A DNA stretch of 64,000 nt, from IMG/VR virus record IMGVR_UViG_3300021142_000014, positions 35,714-99,713 of that record. One strand, written 5' to 3'. The first letter of the stretch is position 1. Each line of letters starts with the position of its first letter. Under the pieces are notes generated by a model. That model was not told where the DNA came from and ran no database searches. It worked only from the letters and a program-made list of their open reading frames with translations. The translations under genes were made by a program, and so were the position numbers. The DNA is from a virus. Below are positions 49,079 through 56,897 of the stretch, one piece after another.

Positions 49079-51298
49079 TTAGGTAGGTACTACATCTTCC
49101 CCGAGGTTATTCACAGGCTCCGAATAGTCACCTGGCTGGTCATTTTCAGATGTGTACTCCCCAACAACGTCTGGGTTGTTAGGTGTAACATAGAAATTGA
49201 CCTCGTTGACTGGCTCAACCTTGGCAGATTCTACAGATCTTACATTCATTACTAGGCTGAGTCCATAGCGAACCAATCCGACTGTTGTGGCAATTGCTCT
49301 TCTAAGATAAGTTCTACCCTTGGTAGTACCAATTTCATAGCTAACCGTGGCAGTGGCGTATTTTTTACGGTTGTTTGCCTTGGTTACAGTAGCTGATACA
49401 CTCTGCAATACTGAAGCATTCTTATGTGTAACTTTTCCACCACTTACAACCTTACCAATGAATATAACAATATTCTTGGCAATTTTACGGTATGCATGGG
49501 ATTTGATATTAAAACTCAAATTAGTGGATAGAGTCTTGATAGAGGTAGCACGGCGTTTATTGGTTCTAGCAAGGTTTATTCTATTAGCGTTGGCATTCCT
49601 ATTGAACCTAGATAATTTAGTGGTTTTAATAAGCCCTGTAGTTCTAGCAATCGCATAACGATAGAATTGATCAATTTTTCCATCGAATGCAATATTAGTT
49701 GCAGTTACTTTAGCAACTCTAATGAACCTAGAAAATTTCCTGGTAGTAGCAAGATTAATGACTGCTGCCGTTGCTCTTCTTGTGAATCTAAATAATTTGT
49801 TATTTTTGGTTAACCCTGTGAATATAACTTTTATGTTCTTGCCATAGTTTTTGCTGACTTTAACGAGCATTGCACGGTTAGCTGTTGCGAGGCGTCTAGC
49901 TACGACAATTCTTGTTGCAATAGTAATGCCTACTTGGGTTGATTTAGCTACTCTAATAAATCTAGATTGTTTAGTAGTGGTAACCAAATTGGTTGTTCTA
50001 GCTATGGCATAACGGTAGAATCGATCGATCTTTCCATCTCGTGCTATGTTGATAACCATAGAAATGGCTTTTTTAAAAAGAACATTAATTCTATAAGAAT
50101 TTGCTATGTTGATAGCATTAGCTGAACCGGTTCTTATAAACCTACCAATTTTAATAGTTTTGACAATATTGATAGCTATAGCACGGACTCTGGCATTATA
50201 TGTCCTGCTACTCTTTACAAGAGACACCCTAGTAACGGTAACTAATTTGCTTCTAATGTTAGAATTTTTAGATGTAATAAGCGAAACTCTGGTGGCAAAC
50301 GCTTTTTTAAAATTATTGTAAGATTTTGCATTACGAATTAAGAACGTGGATTCAACTAATGCTTGTTTTATACGTTTGATTGTTTTATAGTTATTTGCTA
50401 TGTTTATGCTTGTTATAGTACTTGTTCTAAACCTATTAAAGGTTTTACTAGAATTTACTAGTCTGGTTGCAGTAGCGATAGCACTTCTGTAATATTGATC
50501 AAATGGCTTTAAACTATTTGCTAAAGAGGTTTGCAATGCCTTAGCAGTACGGGTGAATCTAGATCGTTTGACAATGATTACTGATTGTGTATAGGCAGCA
50601 ATCGCTTTTCTAAAGAATTGATCGATGCGGCCTTCGAATGCAAGGTTTACAAGATTAACTATAGAAATTCTAAAATGTCTTGTTATCTTAGTAACTTTTG
50701 CGTAACCAATGCTATTGGCAGTAACACGACGAATACCTGTAAAACGCTTGCTATTTCTTATAACACCAGTATAATTAGCTATTACATCTTTTAGTTTGGA
50801 TCTAATATATCTAGTAACGATAGCTGAGGTTTGTAGAGCAATGGCAAATCTTAATTGGATATAACTTTTTGAGGTTTTTGCTAAATTTGTAGACGTAGAT
50901 GAAGCTTGTTTAATTCTACCGATTTTTGACTGGTTATTAACCAATATTGTGGCCAAAGCGATGGCATTCTTAAAGTAATCAAGGTGCTTCTGGAATCCAT
51001 AACCACCTCTCCAACCAAGTTCATACGCTTCAGTATTGGGTGAATAGAATGCTCTAGTAAAGCTACTCTTAGGTCCTACATAAGGTGGTGGGACATGTGG
51101 ACCTTGACCACCTCTCCAACCTTCTGGTACTTTACCATTTTTGTTCGTGGCAAAATAACCAAATAGAATAGTCTTATAATTACTACTATATTCTGGCGGG
51201 TGTGGTCCACCCTCACCACCAGTCCAACCTTCAATAACCTTATTATTGGTTGAACGATACCCTCTAGTAATATTATTCTTGGGTTTTTTATTGGCCAT
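49079..51298 (-). CDS. Very basic protein with ~25 tandem ~20-residue repeats
   Basis: A 739-residue protein. Three N-terminal repeats of about 30 residues share GWRGG-type motifs (IEGWTGGEGGPHPPEY, PEGWRGGQGPHVPPPY, LGWRGGYGF). From ~110 to ~650 run roughly 25 repeats of 18-22 residues of the form R-F-x-R-x-A-x-A-x-x-x-N-I-A with Lys/Arg-rich turns (e.g. RFIRVAKVTATNIAFDGK). The alternating small/hydrophobic residues suggest a beta-solenoid or helical rod. The C-terminal ~40 residues are acidic. No ribosome binding site precedes the ATG. Likely an elongated appendage or DNA- or surface-binding protein; no family recognised. Confidence 0.7.
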   Translation of the reverse strand: MANKKPKNNITRGYRSTNNKVIEGWTGGEGGPHPPEYSSNYKTILFGYFATNKNGKVPEGWRGGQGPHVPPPYVGPKSSFTRAFYSPNTEAYELGWRGGYGFQKHLDYFKNAIALATILVNNQSKIGRIKQASSTSTNLAKTSKSYIQLRFAIALQTSAIVTRYIRSKLKDVIANYTGVIRNSKRFTGIRRVTANSIGYAKVTKITRHFRISIVNLVNLAFEGRIDQFFRKAIAAYTQSVIIVKRSRFTRTAKALQTSLANSLKPFDQYYRSAIATATRLVNSSKTFNRFRTSTITSINIANNYKTIKRIKQALVESTFLIRNAKSYNNFKKAFATRVSLITSKNSNIRSKLVTVTRVSLVKSSRTYNARVRAIAINIVKTIKIGRFIRTGSANAINIANSYRINVLFKKAISMVINIARDGKIDRFYRYAIARTTNLVTTTKQSRFIRVAKSTQVGITIATRIVVARRLATANRAMLVKVSKNYGKNIKVIFTGLTKNNKLFRFTRRATAAVINLATTRKFSRFIRVAKVTATNIAFDGKIDQFYRYAIARTTGLIKTTKLSRFNRNANANRINLARTNKRRATSIKTLSTNLSFNIKSHAYRKIAKNIVIFIGKVVSGGKVTHKNASVLQSVSATVTKANNRKKYATATVSYEIGTTKGRTYLRRAIATTVGLVRYGLSLVMNVRSVESAKVEPVNEVNFYVTPNNPDVVGEYTSENDQPGDYSEPVNNLGEDVVPT

Positions 51299-51304
51299 TA
51301 TGCT

Positions 51305-51310
51305 ATATTA
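51305..51310 (-). promoter_or_regulatory. -10-like TAATAT 6 nt before start of the basic-repeat gene
   Basis: On the minus strand TAATAT ends 6 nt before the ATG at 51298, so a transcript starting at the standard distance would begin at the A of the ATG. No Shine-Dalgarno is present in the 108-nt gap, and no clear -35 was found. The remainder of the gap (51299-51406) contains no ORF, only small inverted repeats such as TTACAATGTAA. Confidence 0.3.
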
Positions 51311-51406
51311 CGCAATCTTTGATGGTTAGATTCTTGGGGAAGAGCAAGCTAGAAAGGGATTACTATATACTCTGTTGAGTTATAGAGGGTCTTACATTGT
51401 AAGGAT

Positions 51407-51826
51407 CTAAAGGCTGTATTTACTAATGATGCAATCTACTTCTTGTTCAATAGTTAAACCATCTTTAATTATAAAATCGACGTAATTTATTGGGTCTTGC
51501 CAAAGGGTATTAGTGTCCTCAAAACGGCTTTTTTTGATACGGTCCATCCAGATAAGAATGTCTGGTTTGCCAAAAGCCTCTCTTGCCTCTTCCGTAGGGC
51601 AAACAAAATCCACAATTATGTTATGACCTTGGCGTTCTAAAAGTCTTGCCATCTCACCAAGCCTGCGTGCTTGTTCAACCCTGTCATCGTTTGAGAACCC
51701 AAGATCTGAATTAATTGTTGCCCTAACCTCATCAGCATTCAAATGGATTACAGGTATTTTTTCTTTTAAACCATTTGCTAGAGCAGTTTTACCCGATCCA
51801 GGAAGCCCAATAATCTGGATAATCAT
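51407..51826 (-). CDS. Adenylylsulfate kinase-like P-loop protein
   Basis: A 139-residue protein with P-loop GLPGSGKT (7-14), LNADEVRATINSDLGFSNDD (29-48) and the R-x-x-x-x-R-L-G-E-M-A-R-L block followed by NIIVDFVCPT, the sequence order of APS kinases (CysC) that turn adenosine 5'-phosphosulfate into PAPS. It is shorter than typical APS kinases at the C-terminus. A related phage nucleoside or polynucleotide kinase cannot be excluded, but the sulfotransferase-like gene 1.9 kb upstream in the same cassette fits a PAPS-supply role. It is coupled by TAATG to the 2OG-oxygenase gene. Confidence 0.65.
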   Translation of the reverse strand: MIIQIIGLPGSGKTALANGLKEKIPVIHLNADEVRATINSDLGFSNDDRVEQARRLGEMARLLERQGHNIIVDFVCPTEEAREAFGKPDILIWMDRIKKSRFEDTNTLWQDPINYVDFIIKDGLTIEQEVDCIISKYSL

Positions 51827-52407
51827 TAATGGTAGAATTTTGTTATTGCCCAGCGCACTCCACTGATAACTGGTTCTACTTGGTGTGCATAAGGAAAGTG
51901 TGCAGGGAAAATAATTAATTGCCCTTTCTTTGGTTTAATTTTTAAATCAAATTCAACAAAATTAATTTCTCCACCTTCGTAATCATTGTTAAGATAATGT
52001 GTTAAAGAAAAAGTTCTTTTTTCAAACATAGCACCACGACCCCAGTCAATATGTGCTTTGTAATGATGACCTATTTCATATTTTAGAATTTGGTATGCAT
52101 CAGATCCGATAGTATCTGTATGGTACTTTTCACAATAATCGTCTACATATGCCTTATAAGCATTATCAAAATGTTCTCTTATACTATCTATTATTTTGTT
52201 CCTACCATCATTGGAAATACCCATAAGCTTTACTTTTCTAGCTTCTGGAATATTTATGTTTTCTCCAACATAGGAATGTGGAGCCCAATTTAGAGAACCA
52301 TTTTTAATATGCTCTTCCCATTCAGGAACCATATTGGAAATATTTTCTCCTACATTGCTATAACTTATTATTCCTGGTGCTAGTATTTCTCTTTTTATTT
52401 TATCCAC
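51826..52407 (-). CDS. Fe(II)/2-oxoglutarate-dependent hydroxylase (prolyl-4-hydroxylase type)
   Basis: A 193-residue protein with KYEIGHHYKAHIDWG (H119-x-D121), KGQLIIFPAHFPYAHQVEPV (H175) and GVRWAITKFYH (R185), the HxD...H...R set of the P4H-like cupin fold that holds iron and 2-oxoglutarate. Such enzymes hydroxylate proline, other residues or nucleobases. It overlaps the APS-kinase-like gene by 1 nt. A Pro-rich virion protein is encoded 4.5 kb upstream (56898-58049), a possible substrate, which is inference. Confidence 0.85.
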   Translation of the reverse strand: MDKIKREILAPGIISYSNVGENISNMVPEWEEHIKNGSLNWAPHSYVGENINIPEARKVKLMGISNDGRNKIIDSIREHFDNAYKAYVDDYCEKYHTDTIGSDAYQILKYEIGHHYKAHIDWGRGAMFEKRTFSLTHYLNNDYEGGEINFVEFDLKIKPKKGQLIIFPAHFPYAHQVEPVISGVRWAITKFYH

Positions 52408-52417
52408 AATTTACCTT

Positions 52418-53113
52418 TTATTTTTTAACTGTAACCATAAACTCAAGAGGTGATTCAAATGTTTCGCTCCACACTGAGTCATCAAGCAATGGTTCTACGT
52501 GTTTAAACATTCTGACTGGAGTAGTTGTTACTAAAACTCCACCCTTTTTTAGAAGAATAGATGATGCGGTTAAAATTTCTTTTATAACATCTAGTCCGTC
52601 TTCGCCACCAGCTACTGACGTTAAATCGTAAGGAAGAGTATCCACTTTTGAAAGATCATCTGGAATGGGTATGCATGGATAACCTGCAAGGATAAAATCG
52701 ACCTGACCATGAAGATGTTTGAGATTATCAATTGAATCCAGAGCACTACACATCACTGGAATGAATTTAGAATTGCTTTTATTTATTTGCTCTTTAAAAC
52801 CATCTGCATTCTTTGTAGTCCAAAAAAATGGCTTTTCATATTTCTCTACACCATAAATTACTGAATTGGGGAATTCTATTGCCATCGCTATGCCGAGCAT
52901 GCCTGATCCAGCACACATGTCTATTACGGTAAGGCCTTCTAATGGATTAATCTTTTCTTTTACAAAAAACAACATGTTTTCAAAAAACACATCAATTCCA
53001 TAAGCCTCTGCATAAACACCCTCACCAATGGCTATTTGCAATCCACGAAACTCGTAAAAGCCGTCATCGTATGCTTTTTGATTTAAGGGCAATTCAAATT
53101 GTTCTCTAGGCAT
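52418..53113 (-). CDS. PrmC/HemK-like methyltransferase
   Basis: A 231-residue protein with GEGVYAEAYGIDVFFENML (30-48), motif I LTVIDMCAGSGMLGIAMA (61-78), GVEKYEKP, and HGQVDFILAGYPCIPIP (135-151) followed by GGEDGLDVIKEIL. The order matches N5-glutamine methyltransferases, whose catalytic motif IV is NPPY; here it reads GYPC. The change suggests a different substrate or chemistry. It lies between two hydroxylase genes in the modification cassette. Confidence 0.65.
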   Translation of the reverse strand: MPREQFELPLNQKAYDDGFYEFRGLQIAIGEGVYAEAYGIDVFFENMLFFVKEKINPLEGLTVIDMCAGSGMLGIAMAIEFPNSVIYGVEKYEKPFFWTTKNADGFKEQINKSNSKFIPVMCSALDSIDNLKHLHGQVDFILAGYPCIPIPDDLSKVDTLPYDLTSVAGGEDGLDVIKEILTASSILLKKGGVLVTTTPVRMFKHVEPLLDDSVWSETFESPLEFMVTVKK

Positions 53114-53123
53114 ATTTTGTCTC

Positions 53124-53699
53124 CTATTTTGATTCTATAGCCCACATAGGCATTATGTCCACAACTAAATTAATCCTTGGTGTTGTTCCATTGTTATCAA
53201 CTGCATGGCGTTTAACATTATTTATCTCCCAGATTTCCCCTGGCTTCATGTTTATAGTTTCGCCATCAACCCATGTTTCACATTGAGGATTAGTTATTAT
53301 CGGTATTTGATGTCTATGTACAGCACTAAAATATTGTCCAAGATCTATATGAATATAGATATTGGTTCCAGCTGGCAATAAGAAATAAAATATTTTAGCT
53401 GCTTTACCATCGCAGTCTTTTTCTAATTTATCGATTATTGGTTTAGTTAATGCCCAAAGTTCTTTATCTTTACATTCAAATTCTGGCGTGAAAGGTGCCG
53501 GATAGAACCAATTCCTGGGGTAATCCTGCACTATTAGAATTTTACCATGTTGATGGTGGGTTAGATTTAACCGTTCATCAAAGTATTTATCTTCATTCTT
53601 GCTCAACAAATAATCCGCAATTTTACCAACGTCTACGTTGCCTTTGTTAATAAAATTAAATGGATTATTGTATTTGCTCCAAACTTTAGTTAATGTCAT
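53124..53699 (-). CDS. Aspartyl/asparaginyl beta-hydroxylase-like dioxygenase
   Basis: A 191-residue protein with NIYIHIDLGQYFSAVHRHQIPI (H117-x-D119), GEIWEINNVKRHAVDNNG (H165) and TPRINLVVDIMP (R175), the iron and 2-oxoglutarate ligands of the AspH cupin fold. The VHRHQIPI block is characteristic of bacterial and phage members. It could hydroxylate side chains of virion or host proteins. It is the second such hydroxylase in the cassette, 1 nt downstream of the sulfotransferase-like gene. Confidence 0.8.
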   Translation of the reverse strand: MTLTKVWSKYNNPFNFINKGNVDVGKIADYLLSKNEDKYFDERLNLTHHQHGKILIVQDYPRNWFYPAPFTPEFECKDKELWALTKPIIDKLEKDCDGKAAKIFYFLLPAGTNIYIHIDLGQYFSAVHRHQIPIITNPQCETWVDGETINMKPGEIWEINNVKRHAVDNNGTTPRINLVVDIMPMWAIESK

Positions 53700-54413
53700 T
53701 TAAGGCTCATAACCAAAAGTTTCAAATTCCCAAGACCATTCTTTTTGTATAGTTTCAAGTTCTTGCTTGCCAAATATATTTTTGTATGAAATGTGTTGTG
53801 GTTTGTAATCGCTTTTTGCTTTATAAGGTATTGTAATTGCTGGCAACCCAACCATTGGTAAAATTTTATTTATTTCGTTTTCTATTCCATTTTCATATCG
53901 TAAAATATGATCAACTAATATTTCACCATTTGATGAATATATCCATTTAGTACTATTAAGGGCATAAAATTCTGGTTCTCTTGCATAAAAAAAACGATAA
54001 TTTAAATAATCTTTTTGCTTTCCAGATAATGCATCCCAGTCATAACCGCCACCATATTCAAATGGATCAGCATCATTGTTTGTTTTTACTCCCCAATATT
54101 CTCTCATTTTATGAAAAAACCATGAAGTTATGATTTCATATGGGTGCCTTACAAAAACAGCAGAGATTGTATTATCTATTTTTTCTTCACCAAAAACTTT
54201 ACAGACTTCTTCATAAGAAGCATGATTCTCAAGCTGTGTATCACCATAAATAAAGTTTCTTGGTATATGGCCATATTGTGATTCATCAATAGGCATCATT
54301 GGCGTGCAGGTAGAGTTTTCTGGAACTAAATTATATAATGATAATTCTAACGAGCTGCCGCCGACTTTATAATTCTTTAACAATAAAAAGTTATTATCGG
54401 GAGAATAGATCAC
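53700..54413 (-). CDS. Sulfotransferase-like protein
   Basis: A 237-residue protein. NYKVGGSSLELSLYNL (14-29) fits the 5'-phosphosulfate-binding loop, and AVFVRHPYEIITSWFFHKM (85-103) fits the R...S 3'-phosphate-binding motif of PAPS-dependent sulfotransferases. The C-terminal YKNIFGKQELETIQKEWSWE... ending FGYEP also follows the family pattern. It would transfer sulfate from PAPS to hydroxyl groups of a glycan, protein or lipid. The APS-kinase-like gene in the same cassette could supply PAPS. Acceptor unknown. Confidence 0.7.
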   Translation of the reverse strand: MIYSPDNNFLLLKNYKVGGSSLELSLYNLVPENSTCTPMMPIDESQYGHIPRNFIYGDTQLENHASYEEVCKVFGEEKIDNTISAVFVRHPYEIITSWFFHKMREYWGVKTNNDADPFEYGGGYDWDALSGKQKDYLNYRFFYAREPEFYALNSTKWIYSSNGEILVDHILRYENGIENEINKILPMVGLPAITIPYKAKSDYKPQHISYKNIFGKQELETIQKEWSWEFETFGYEP

Positions 54414-54685
54414 TACTCACCCTTGTTTATTTTTTCCAATTCAAGGTTGGACAATGTAATAGCACTTTTTATGTCTGTGGCAATACCGACTACTTTTACT
54501 TTACCTGGGTTAGTACCTCTAGAAACAATATAGAATTTATAATTCTTATCTTTTTCTATAAATAGTCTTGTTGCAGTACGTGATTCCAGAAAACGAAGAT
54601 AACGTGTTTGATTTTCATTGTTTTTAGGGATTACCATCGTTTTCCAACGACGCTTTTCATTGTATATTTTATTTTTCTTAAACAT
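54413..54685 (-). CDS. Hypothetical basic 90-residue protein
   Basis: It starts MFKKNKIYNEKRRWKTMVIP, coupled to both neighbours by single-nucleotide overlaps (TAATG upstream). A basic N-terminus precedes a small alpha-beta domain (YKFYIVSRGTNPGKVKVVGI, ATDIKSAITLSNLELEKIN). No family recognised. Confidence 0.6.
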   Translation of the reverse strand: MFKKNKIYNEKRRWKTMVIPKNNENQTRYLRFLESRTATRLFIEKDKNYKFYIVSRGTNPGKVKVVGIATDIKSAITLSNLELEKINKGE

Positions 54686-55398
54686 TAGCTTTCTACCTTA
54701 TAAACTTTTTTACGCCATATATTTTTTCTATACCAACCAACTTGGTAATCATAGCTTCTTTCGGGATGGTTTTCCATACTTCTTTTCCATATCCCTTTCT
54801 TCTTTTTAGCTACCCAGTCTTCTCTTTTGAATGGAATAACTTGAAGAATCGGAGTACCTTTAGGAATAGCACCTTCAAAACCCTTTATAACGCTAAATGG
54901 TATGTTACCGCCATGCATAAAGAAGTCACCGTCTACGATACCAGTGAATGTCATAAATGGTAGATCAAACCTATTAAATGGGTGTGTCAAAATTGCACTA
55001 TATCCTTCAGGAAGGTGGAAAGCATACTGAGTTTGCCAAATAAAATGCTCTTCATCATGACCAGCTGGCGATGGCATTGGGTCTGTAGTCATTGGAGGTC
55101 TATTGCTAATTGGCATTGGTTGTTGTTTGCAACGGATAGATGGTCCATTCTCTGTTTGCTCTACATAAACTTCTTGTGGCAAAGACATATAAAATCCAGT
55201 TGTCATAGCATCTAAGAATGGTATACACATCTTAAGACCCATAGCAGGCATATTGTTATTTGGATCTTTATTATCTAAAAACTTTGGTGTTTTTTTATAC
55301 CAATCAGGTACGATTTCAACCATAGCTCCTATACCCTTTTTTTCTACGGTTGGGGAGCCTTCATAATAAAGTACGTTTTTATTATTCTTTTTAAACAT
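54685..55398 (-). CDS. Conserved phage hypothetical, VPDWYKKT family, copy 1
   Basis: A 237-residue protein with MVEIVPDWYKKTPKF, MGLKMCIPFLDAMTTGFYMS, VEQTENGPSIRC, GHDEEHFIWQTQYAFHLPEG, LTHPFNRFDLPFMTFTGIVD, GFEGAIPKGTPILQVIPFKR and WYRKNIWRKKVYK. It is clearly paralogous to the next gene (55398-56078), block for block. I recall similar proteins in marine and freshwater phages with T4-like features, without known function. The strand-rich middle suggests a cupin or jelly-roll fold. Confidence 0.7.
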   Translation of the reverse strand: MFKKNNKNVLYYEGSPTVEKKGIGAMVEIVPDWYKKTPKFLDNKDPNNNMPAMGLKMCIPFLDAMTTGFYMSLPQEVYVEQTENGPSIRCKQQPMPISNRPPMTTDPMPSPAGHDEEHFIWQTQYAFHLPEGYSAILTHPFNRFDLPFMTFTGIVDGDFFMHGGNIPFSVIKGFEGAIPKGTPILQVIPFKREDWVAKKKKGIWKRSMENHPERSYDYQVGWYRKNIWRKKVYKVES

Positions 55399-56078
55399 TA
55401 TTTATACACCTTCTTCTTCCAGAAGTTTTTTCTATAATGACCATTCAACAACTCAGATATAGGAGCTTTCACAGTAGTATCAGCTATGTCCCAAAGACCT
55501 TTTGTAGATTTAGCTACCCATTCTTCTCTTTTAAATGGTATCACTTGAGCTATAGGGGTGCCTTTAGGTATTTCACCTTCAAAACCTTTTTTAATAAAAA
55601 AAGACATGTTAGCACCGGGCATTACATAATCGTCTACCACCGCACTGCTTGTTAAGAATGGTAGATCCCAACGATTCAATGGGTGTGTGTAAAGTAATGA
55701 ATAACCATCAGGAGGTCTTACAGTTATGTTAGCAAACCAAATAAAATGTTCATCTTCATATCCCTCTGGGACTGGTGATGGATCAGTTACTGCACTTGGC
55801 CTATTGTTAACGACAGGTTCTTTTGGATTATTATAACGTATAATTACACCGTTTTCTGTTCTTTGAACATATACACTTTCTTCAAGAACTATGGTGTAAC
55901 CGAGCGTAAGGCTTTCAAGGAATGGGATGCAATGTTTAACTCCAGGCCATTCTTGACCATTTTCGTCAGTTACCCATCTTTTTGTTTTTTTGTACCAATC
56001 AGGTACAACGGAAAGCATAGGCCTCATGTGATCTATAAAACCATTACGACTTTCGTATTTTATGATTTGACGCGACAT
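55398..56078 (-). CDS. Conserved phage hypothetical, VPDWYKKT family, copy 2
   Basis: A 226-residue protein paralogous to its downstream neighbour: SVVPDWYKKTKRW, GVKHCIPFLESLTLGYTIVL, VQRTENGVIIRY, YEDEHFIWFANITVRPPDGY, YTHPLNRWDLPFLTSSAVVD, GFEGEIPKGTPIAQVIPFKR and HYRKNFWKKKVYK line up in order. It starts with TAATG. Tandem copies with full conservation of the core suggest both are functional. Function unknown. Confidence 0.7.
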   Translation of the reverse strand: MSRQIIKYESRNGFIDHMRPMLSVVPDWYKKTKRWVTDENGQEWPGVKHCIPFLESLTLGYTIVLEESVYVQRTENGVIIRYNNPKEPVVNNRPSAVTDPSPVPEGYEDEHFIWFANITVRPPDGYSLLYTHPLNRWDLPFLTSSAVVDDYVMPGANMSFFIKKGFEGEIPKGTPIAQVIPFKREEWVAKSTKGLWDIADTTVKAPISELLNGHYRKNFWKKKVYK

Positions 56079-56404
56079 TACTCTTCGTCTTCCTCTTCCT
56101 CATTAACCTCTAGTTCTTGTTCAACGGCTTGCCATTTACCTATTGGACAGAATGCATTAGGTAATTTTACTTTTCCAGGCATAAAGCAACCACATTCTTT
56201 ACATAGCATGGATGACTTACGAATGCGTGGACAATCTTTGCAAATTGCAAGGCGTTCACTAGCTAATTCGTCTTCTACTCTACCAATTTTTTTATTGAAT
56301 AGATCCCATGGTCTAGCTGGGCGTTGTTCAGATGTTTCTTCGGAAGTATTCTTTAGATTTTCTAAATATAATTCCCAAGGCGTTTGCTTTGGTTGTCCGT
56401 TCAT
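56078..56404 (-). CDS. Zinc-binding protein, CKxCP/CKECGCFM family
   Basis: A 108-residue protein. After a polar N-terminus with two P-W-[ED]-L motifs (TPWELYLENL, RPWDLFNKKI), residues 54-90 read LAICKDCP, MLCKECGCFMPGKVKL and AFCPIGKW, six cysteines typical of small phage zinc proteins (seen widely in cyanophages; DUF6171-like). The tail is acidic. It may bind nucleic acid or modify the host polymerase. Role unproven. Confidence 0.65.
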   Translation of the reverse strand: MNGQPKQTPWELYLENLKNTSEETSEQRPARPWDLFNKKIGRVEDELASERLAICKDCPRIRKSSMLCKECGCFMPGKVKLPNAFCPIGKWQAVEQELEVNEEEEDEE

Positions 56405-56406
56405 TT

Positions 56407-56640
56407 TTAACGGTATTCACTCGCAAATTCACCGGCTTCTTCATCGTAACCAAGACCAACTTGGATAAAAGCGCCGCGTTCATGATCTGTAATATCAATT
56501 ATTATTGGTTGGCTTGTCATAATTGCTGCATTTCTAGCACTGCAACTTTGAACATGAACTACTTGACCATCAAGGATAAATGCCAAACGGTTAGTAGTAT
56601 TGATAGCTATCATTGGATCTTCTGGGATTGGAATTGCCAT
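56407..56640 (-). CDS. Small paralogous protein, copy A (77 residues)
   Basis: The product has NRLAFILDGQVVHVQSCSAR (17-36) and a closing GLGYDEEAGEFASEYR. Block by block it matches the next gene (56642-56881), and more weakly the 65-residue protein at 48847-49044. The shared plan is a beta strand with LD, a Cys-Ser turn, a helix and a Y-F ending. Function unknown. Confidence 0.6.
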   Translation of the reverse strand: MAIPIPEDPMIAINTTNRLAFILDGQVVHVQSCSARNAAIMTSQPIIIDITDHERGAFIQVGLGYDEEAGEFASEYR

Positions 56641-56641
56641 A

Positions 56642-56881
56642 TTAACTCCTATTATTTTCTAGGCTTTCACCATCAAAATCAGTGAAAGTATCGGTAGCTA
56701 CATCATACTGAAATCCTACCGGTATGTCAAGTCCTGTTATGTTTCTTGCTATTGGCTTACTTAGTAATAAAGCTGCAAATCTCTCTGAGCATTCAATTAC
56801 TTCTTGTACAAAACCATCAAGAATAAAAGCAATCCGATACATAGGAGGCGTATTATTTAGGTCTTCTTCTTTGTTTGTCAT
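56642..56881 (-). CDS. Small paralogous protein, copy B (79 residues)
   Basis: It contains YRIAFILDGFVQEVIECSER (15-34) and ALLLSKPIARNITG, with the ending VGFQYDVATDTFTDFDG. It is a tandem duplicate of the preceding copy A. The starts and stops are spaced by 1 nt. Function unknown. Confidence 0.6.
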   Translation of the reverse strand: MTNKEEDLNNTPPMYRIAFILDGFVQEVIECSERFAALLLSKPIARNITGLDIPVGFQYDVATDTFTDFDGESLENNRS

Positions 56882-56897
56882 GGTCTCTTTCTATTGA

